Source of the DNA: an uncultured Megasphaera sp.
Lineage (GTDB): Bacteria; Bacillota; Negativicutes; Veillonellales; Megasphaeraceae
Assembly: GCF_958350005.1 (NCBI RefSeq)
Contig: NZ_CATWFF010000001.1
Location: forward strand, 1-50,292
Direction of reading: 5' to 3'
DNA length: 50,292 bases
Shown here one piece after another: positions 50,187 through 50,292 of this stretch. The translations under genes and the position numbers were made by a program. Numbering within the stretch: the stretch's first letter is position 1; each line of letters starts with the position of its first letter. The notes below the pieces were generated by a model, which made no database searches, was not told the origin of the DNA, and saw only the letters and a list, made by a program, of their open reading frames with translations.

Positions 50187-50219
50187 GCACAGGCTCTTTG
50201 CAGGGGCCTGTGTTTTTTT
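50187..50219 (+). terminator. terminator after the superoxide reductase gene
   Basis: Stem GCACAGGC / GCCTGTGT (one G-T pair) with an 11-base loop and seven T. No gene is visible in the last 73 bases of the window. Confidence 0.88.
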
Positions 50220-50292
50220 GTGCCTGTTATCCCGCAGGACCAAGGAGCGCAGGTTTTCTGAAAATAATTTTTTCAGGCAGCAGGAGTTTCTA

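Noticed and set aside
1..50292. CRISPR arrays, insertion sequences, integrase genes, tRNA or rRNA genes
   Set aside because: No regularly spaced repeats, transposase-like frames, terminal inverted repeats or recognisable tRNA cloverleaf were seen on reading through; gene order is that of a stable chromosome.

Overview
The window reads as chromosome of a diderm Firmicute of the class Negativicutes, most like Megasphaera or a close relative. The support is: Firmicute-type gene blocks (T-box leader on pheST, alaS-ireB-ruvX-DUF1292, tig-clpP-clpX-lon-engB, mraZ-led cell-wall cluster), combined with outer-membrane traits (ADP-heptose synthesis, two LPS heptosyltransferases, an outer-membrane beta-barrel ending in Phe, a MurE with the meso-DAP motif DNPR), and a strictly fermentative anaerobe's gene set ([FeFe]-hydrogenases, acyl-CoA dehydrogenase, superoxide reductase). 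The genus is inference. Every gene I can support is on the + strand. I see no insertion sequence, phage gene, CRISPR array, tRNA or rRNA.

Layout. 114-4664: HAD phosphatase, M16C metallopeptidase, GluQ-RS, terminator. 4745-17540: division and cell wall (dcw) cluster mraZ-rsmH-ftsL-murE-murF-mraY-murD-murG-murC-ddl-ftsQ-ftsZ; ftsI, ftsW, murB and ftsA are missing from their usual slots. 17586-23134: nrdR overlapping an LPS inner-core operon (hldE-hldD-gmhB-heptosyltransferase I-heptosyltransferase II). 23178-23759: small outer-membrane barrel. 23991-28877: two tandem genes, each fusing a phosphotransacetylase domain to a two-[4Fe-4S] ferredoxin domain and an [FeFe]-hydrogenase H-cluster domain. 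28890-29182: a free-standing structured non-coding RNA with its own strong promoter and terminator. 29320-31364: two hotdog thioesterase-like proteins and an acyl-CoA dehydrogenase. 31376-35110: Phe T-box and pheS-pheT. 35279-41535: trigger factor, ClpP, ClpX, Lon, EngB. 41707-43466: membrane-anchored GT2 glycosyltransferase and an NlpC/P60 wall hydrolase. 43632-47250: alaS, ireB-like, ruvX, DUF1292. 47317-49587: LysR regulator and MFS transporter. 49592-50219: superoxide reductase under a PerR/Fur-like box.

The standout is the tandem pair of Pta-hydrogenase fusions. Pyruvate:ferredoxin oxidoreductase makes acetyl-CoA and reduced ferredoxin; one polypeptide here carries domains for using both. 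The two copies align without gaps through residue 638 yet carry complementary lesions: copy 1 keeps a canonical H-cluster proton-relay cysteine but has lost Pta catalytic and CoA-binding residues (R to S, R to H, S to P), whereas copy 2 keeps those Pta residues but has Val at the proton-relay cysteine and further changes in the H-cluster pocket. This suggests division of labour, or a catalytic plus a sensory partner. The non-coding RNA directly downstream is the second element worth attention.
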